Under the pieces are notes generated by a model. It searched no databases, had not been told where the DNA came from, and was given only the letters and a program-made list of their open reading frames with translations. Position numbers and translations under genes: made by a program. 64,000 bases of DNA from Lomentospora prolificans (Eukaryota; Ascomycota; Sordariomycetes; Microascales; Microascaceae): the NCBI GenBank assembly GCA_029532625.1, contig JARFXM010000001.1:868001-932000 (forward strand), in the 5' to 3' direction. The stretch's first letter is position 1. Each line of letters starts with the position of its first letter. Below are positions 59,352 through 64,000 of this stretch, one piece after another.

Positions 59352-61081
59352 TCATGCAACCGGCGCGTAAAAGCTAAACCTGCCTTTAGGGTCATATTTC
59401 CTCTTCAACTCCCTCAGACGACTCTGGCGCCACCGCTCACTCCCGTACCACTGTTCCGGACTCTCATTACCATACGCGTAGTTTACATACACGCGCATCT
59501 CATCTTGCCCGCTTCCCGCGTGGAGGATATCGCGTAGCTGATTCCCCAAACGCGCGGCTGCCGTGTCGAGCTCCGAGTCACCCGGCGTATATGTGATGAG
59601 CGGAGCAGTGAGCAAGTTGTCGTCTCGGAAAGCGAACGCCGTGGATCTTTCGTCAACCGCCCGTACCGCTTGCACCGAGTAGCCCTCGAATAGGTAGAGG
59701 GAGTGGTAAAAGGGGGAGTCGGCAGTCACCGCCGAGGCGAAGAGATCGTACGCCTGCTTTTGGGCTGTTACGTTGTATGATCTGACGTAGAGAGGGAAAC
59801 GTGGGTTACTGAGCCCGCTCTTTTGACACGGAGCGGAGCTTAATGAGATGCCCGTCCACTCGGCCAGGTCGAGGTACGTGCCGCTGGTTGGTTCCGCTAC
59901 GAGGGGGCCTATGTCGTAGAACGGCTTGGTATATAGCGGATCTACGACCGATACGCCTTCTTGGATGATCCAGAAGAGGATGACGGGCTAAAGAGGCTTT
60001 CGTGAGCGCACGGAACATGCTTCATTGTAGGACGATATTAATAATAATAATACTTCATACCTTTTCCGCATCGATGTCGGGGTTGTTCAGCCAGTAGGAC
60101 CAATTAATGACATCGACAGACTGGTTGCCGTCCTTGGTGAGGTGCCCGTTAACAGCCTGGTAAACCTCTTCCACTTTGTCGCCGCTGAATATCAGTGTCT
60201 CGACAGCCCAATTCGCATGTTCGACATCGTAGATCTTGACAGTGGCCGAAGTCACAATACCAAAGTTGTGTCCGGCACCTCGGATAGCCCACCAAAGATC
60301 AGACTTTTGATCGATTGTTTTCTGGGACCCGTCAGCGAGGACGATATTCACGGATACAAGCTGGTCCGCGATGAGTCCGTGGTGCCCCTGGAGCCACCCA
60401 TGACCACCCCCAAGCGCGGGTCCCAGGAAGCTGACGCATTCGCATGTTCCGGTCACTATTATTTTTATGATACAGTTACATTAGCGCTTCTGTACGTACA
60501 GCTGGCTGTGGCGAGGAAACTAGACTCACCCGTCTGCTTTCCCCTTTCCCAGAGAGAGTCTGTGACAACTTTGGACATCGTTCCGCCACCGATTTTGGCT
60601 GTCCTTCCATTCTTTGCAATCTCGACGCTGCTGAGCTGTTCCAAGTAGATTTCGACGCCGTGATCCATCTTTCCCAATGTCGTTATTGCCCCATGGGCGG
60701 TATTAAATGCAAGGAACGGCAGCTTAGCCTTGTTTGCAAATTTCACCTTAATAACTCGCATTAATAATAGTCAAGCTCAATCCAGGATCGAGGTAATAAA
60801 GAGAAATTTCTCACTGCCTCCGCGACGTCTTTCTCCGTGCCGGGAACCACGACGACGTCGACTTGCGGCGACTCCAGCACCGACCATCGCTGAGATGCCT
60901 TGGCAAACTCCTCCGAACCCGGAAAGTAGATCTTTGCGGACCGCGAAAGATGCCGGCCAAGCTGGTCTAGGCCGGAAAGCAATCGAGGGCAGTTTCCTGA
61001 AAGCCAATTTCGAGTGGCGAGCACTTGGCAGGGTGCCAATGCGGCTGCTATACAAGCTACCAAACTGGTGGCGAGTTTCAT
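59352..61081 (-). CDS. secreted BBE-type FAD-linked oxidoreductase (copy 2)
   Basis: Four exons (61081-60815, 60746-60530, 60455-60061, 59987-59352) give 504 residues. Signal peptide MKLATSLVACIAAALAPC. The FAD domain has VVVPGTEKDVAEAV, then LPFLAFNTAHGA with H107, GGGTMSKVVTDSLW, and TGTCECVSFLGPALGGGHGW with C166; H107 and C166 are the expected double covalent flavin anchors. Substrate-side and C-terminal parts end with NYAYGNESPEQWYG and LKRKYDPKGRFSFYAPVA, the usual berberine-bridge tail. It resembles the fungal group whose genes often lie in secondary-metabolite clusters or code for secreted sugar oxidases. Intron 1 ends with AAG. Compared with the gene at 46200, the protein is shorter and has different introns, so the two represent different subfamilies in one accessory block. 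Confidence 0.9.
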
Positions 61082-61764
61082 TCTAAACCAATATTAACAA
61101 TAGGAACGACTGGGTTTGGTTGGTTAACGAACCTTGGGTTGTATAAACTTTAATTTTCTTTTAAGTAGTTCTAACACAGTTCCAGAACTTGAGTTTTAGG
61201 GATAAGTCTTACTATTTATGTTTGAGGAAAGTGATAACTCGCCTATGCCGGGGGCGCCACAACTGAAGCTCACTTGTATTTTATTACCCTGGAATGCAAC
61301 CTTGGCTGTTTCTGCTGGTCGACGCAGGCATATGTTCCCTCGTTGCAGTGCATCCATTACTCAATAATCGCTCATGCACTGCCTACAGTCACGGCACCTT
61401 TGCACTATTAACCGCCCAAGGCGAGACTTAATGCATACGGTTCATGATGTGGCGTATGCACACATGGAGCCATTACGAAGGTAGTGCAACCCGAATTCCT
61501 TTTGGAGTAGCCCTAGCGAGATCGAAGTTGGAGAGTCGAACAAGGTTCCTCGCATGTATTATTGATAGCCTGCACGCAGTTCTATCAAATACATAACTTG
61601 TTGGATGTCTATACGTGTTGAGAACTCTAATCGCTAACTTAAGCAGACTTGTTTAGATAGCGAGTAATAAGAATGCCGGCTTTAATTTGGGCTAGTCATT
61701 CATTCCCCATCAAGTCCAAGAATATTCTACCTTGCAAAAGGAACTGGGATAGATGACGAGACGC
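61082..61764. other. intergenic spacer
   Basis: Upstream of the second flavoenzyme and downstream of the Rho fusion gene. No gene seen. Confidence 0.6.
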
Positions 61765-63900
61765 TCATGAAAAGAAGCTAAACCTCTTCTTCTTCGCCGC
61801 TGGTATGAACCCACCTTGTGTCTCGAAGTGCCACCGTAGGATCCCTTCAAATGTCTCCAACACGCCTTCTCCGGTCTTGGCTGAGCTCTCAAAGTAGTCA
61901 ACAGCACCAATAGCCTTGGCAGTAGCTTTGCCCTATCGCCTATATGAGTTCCGATATGCCGACCAAGATATGGCAAGGGATGAATATGTTACCTGTTCAT
62001 AAGTTACCGGGTGTTGCGACGTTCTGAGCAGCCATCCAATGGTTTGAGGGTCGTTTCGGAGATCTTTCTGTAGACCGAGCAAGAATATCGGGTCTTTCCG
62101 CTTGTTGAAGTGGCGTATTTCAGGAGTCCACTATCCGCTTTTGTCAAACCCTTGTCTCCAGTGCGTAGACCTAGAAAGCTCTTGGGTGCAGGTTAACTTA
62201 CCTTCTCGATGGTATTGTCTAAACTATCGGGATCTGAAACCTTGAAGCATATGCAGAAAAAGTGAGTGTCCACGTAAGCTAAGGGACGCAAGTTGTCGTA
62301 ATCATCCTGCCCGGCTGTATCCCAAAGGGCGGCGTCCACTTCTCGGCCTTGGAGCCGAAATTCTGCCATGTAGTTTTCAAACACTGTTGGGACATATACC
62401 TATACAGGGTTAGAGGGCCCCGATGTTGACGTGGCTCGGACATGAATAATACCTCTGGCATAGCCCCTCTCGAAGCTCGGCTAGATGTTGGCGGTCAGTG
62501 AGATCACACGTGAATCTAATGGCTAGGCGTGATACGTCTTACATTAAGAAGCAGGTCTTGCCACATGCCCCATCACCGACGAAGACGAACTTCCGTTGCA
62601 CCGAGGTTTGAACAGGGTACTTTCCGGGACTTAGTTGTTTATCAGGTCCAGGAACCTGGGCCGAACCCTTTCCTCTTGTAACCGGAGCTTTTGTGCGGCG
62701 GAAGAACAAGCTCCGAAGTGACACAGACCTGGGCTTCGAAAGGGATTCGCTCGATGCCCTGGCGCCAGCCACCTCCATAACGGGGAGATGTGTCCCAGAT
62801 GCTTCGTTCGCTCCCTCCTGTCTAATACCGTTAGCGTCCAAGAGATTCCTGCCAGTGGACTCGTCAGTCGCGCCGTTGGGAGACACAGGGAGCCTGGATC
62901 TCGGGTCGCTGCTAGCAACCAGGCGCTGGGAGACAGATCGCCGTCCTAGCGCACTCGCTGATCCATCCGCTCGGACTCTAGGGTCTTCTAGGCCCAAGTT
63001 GCTCTGACTGCCGAAAACTTGCGACTGTGATAACCAATCAAGTGAGTTAATCCAGCTCAACGTAAAATCGCTAGATTCATAATTCGACGGCAAACCGCCA
63101 GACTCCGACGAGTATAGGCTGGATTGGCCGTTCGGCGTCTCGGTGATGGCCTCTGTTTGAATGGTGCACGAAGACGAAATAACGGTAGCTGCGGAGCGAA
63201 CGCAGTCTCTCAAATTGACTACTGAATCAATACAATTCTCTCGGTCGGTGCTCAAGAAATGCCGTTCGAGCGCCTGTAGCTTAACGTCGAGATTAGTCGC
63301 CAGACGACCAATATCGTCGTGGATAGCGTCCGTGTTAGCTAAGAGCTTAGCGGTATCCTCCTTAATCATGGATTGGTTGAAACTATTCGTCGTATTAGCA
63401 TGGCTTTTCGTATAATATATGGTGTTCGGCTCGTAGTTGTAACCGCGGGGAAGAGCATACAAAGTAATAGTCTGAAGTGAGAGTTGTAAAGCGTCCTTGT
63501 AGACCTGAACTTCTTGTCGATAGTTGGCAAGTTGGTCCGAAACAGACTTCATCCGTATGTGACGGCGCGTGGCATCCATGAACCCGACCTCCTTATTCGC
63601 GCTCACTAGGAGCGTTTCTATCTTTTGCAGGCTACAGTGACCATCTCTTAGGGAGTTCCGGATGTGATTCAGGTGGGTCCCGATATGCCCCGTCGGTTGC
63701 GGGCCCGAGTCCAAGTCCTCAAACGAATCCTCCATCGACACGAGGATGGTTCTCAGGGCCTTGACGTCAGCCAACATTGCGGTGACGGTAGAGTTGGAGT
63801 CCTTTATGCCCGCACGGAGCTTCTTGAGCTCAACGCAGACGGTGATGCAGACACCCATCAGGGTCACGACACCTGTCGTTATTGAGAACGGATCAGCCAT
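61765..63900 (-). CDS. STAND-type N-terminal domain fused to a Rho-family GTPase
   Basis: Five exons (63900-62543, 62480-62453, 62399-62202, 62130-61993, 61932-61765) give 629 residues with every junction in phase. Residues 1 to about 230 start MADPFSITTGVVTLMGV and are all-helical, the form seen at the N-terminus of fungal STAND/NACHT and HeLo-like cell-death proteins. A Ser-rich, probably disordered linker (about 240-430) with a basic end follows. Residues 438-629 are a whole Rho-type GTPase: P-loop GDGACGKT (442-449), switch I VYVPTVFENY with T467, switch II WDTAGQDDYDNLRPLAY (488-504), the G4 region GLQKDLRND (547-555) and G5 SSAK (590-593). In G4 the usual Lys is Gln (Q549). The C-terminus is KKKRFSFFS: basic, but without a CAAX Cys, so no prenyl anchor. 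Inference: a GTP switch controlling the N-terminal domain. Confidence 0.85.
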
Positions 63901-64000
63901 CTCGAGATAGGACGTTCCGGTCTCCCCACGTTATGATCAAACAAAGATGCCATGTGGAAATCGAAATCCGAATGAGGCGGTTCAGCAGGCTCTGGGTAGA

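Noticed and set aside
1..64000. Transposons, CRISPR arrays, rRNA genes
   Set aside because: I looked for terminal repeats, transposase or reverse-transcriptase motifs, spaced direct repeats and rRNA signatures and saw none. The retropepsin-like domain at 9752-11075 has no reverse transcriptase or integrase beside it.

Overview
The window is nuclear DNA of a filamentous ascomycete (Pezizomycotina, most likely Sordariomycetes). The evidence is short GT-AG introns of about 50-170 nt with CTAAC/CTAAT-type branch sites, a Zn2Cys6 regulator, a HET-C2 type glycolipid transfer protein, Asa1, an Agd3-like polysaccharide deacetylase, HET-domain proteins and fungal STAND-type N-terminal domains. I rebuilt exon structures by hand from splice signals and reading frame. 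Every model called intact closes with a length divisible by three.

Layout. 1-87 may be the tail of a gene. 2.1-4.6 kb holds a secreted Agd3-like deacetylase, followed by about 5 kb without a supportable gene. 9.75-11.1 kb (minus) carries a gene pairing a STAND-type N-terminal domain with a retropepsin-like domain that has lost the Asp-Thr-Gly motif. 13.0-43.0 kb is mostly housekeeping: HET-C2/GLTP, phospholipase D, tRNA-Gln, a cytochrome P450, Asa1, a Zn2Cys6 factor, a pseudouridine-5'-phosphatase-like HAD enzyme, a TTC1-like TPR protein, a small unknown protein, a secreted NMT1/SsuA-like solute-binding protein and a C7orf25-like (DUF1308) protein.

43.8-64.0 kb is different: genes are single or broken and belong to families tied to non-self recognition, secretion or metabolite chemistry. 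It contains a decayed coiled-coil gene, an F-box remnant, two secreted berberine-bridge-type flavoenzymes, a PLD-superfamily/ankyrin fusion, a HET gene that lost its core, an intact HET gene, a small single-pass membrane protein, and at the right edge a 629-residue fusion of a STAND-type N-terminal domain to a complete Rho-family GTPase.

Working hypothesis: the right third is a non-self-recognition (heterokaryon incompatibility/innate-immunity-like) island. The most unusual items are the STAND-N/Rho fusion, in which a small GTPase sits where a NACHT or NB-ARC switch would normally be, the PLD/ankyrin fusion, and the STAND-N/retropepsin gene. Function is inferred from domain logic only; the architectures are read directly from the sequence.
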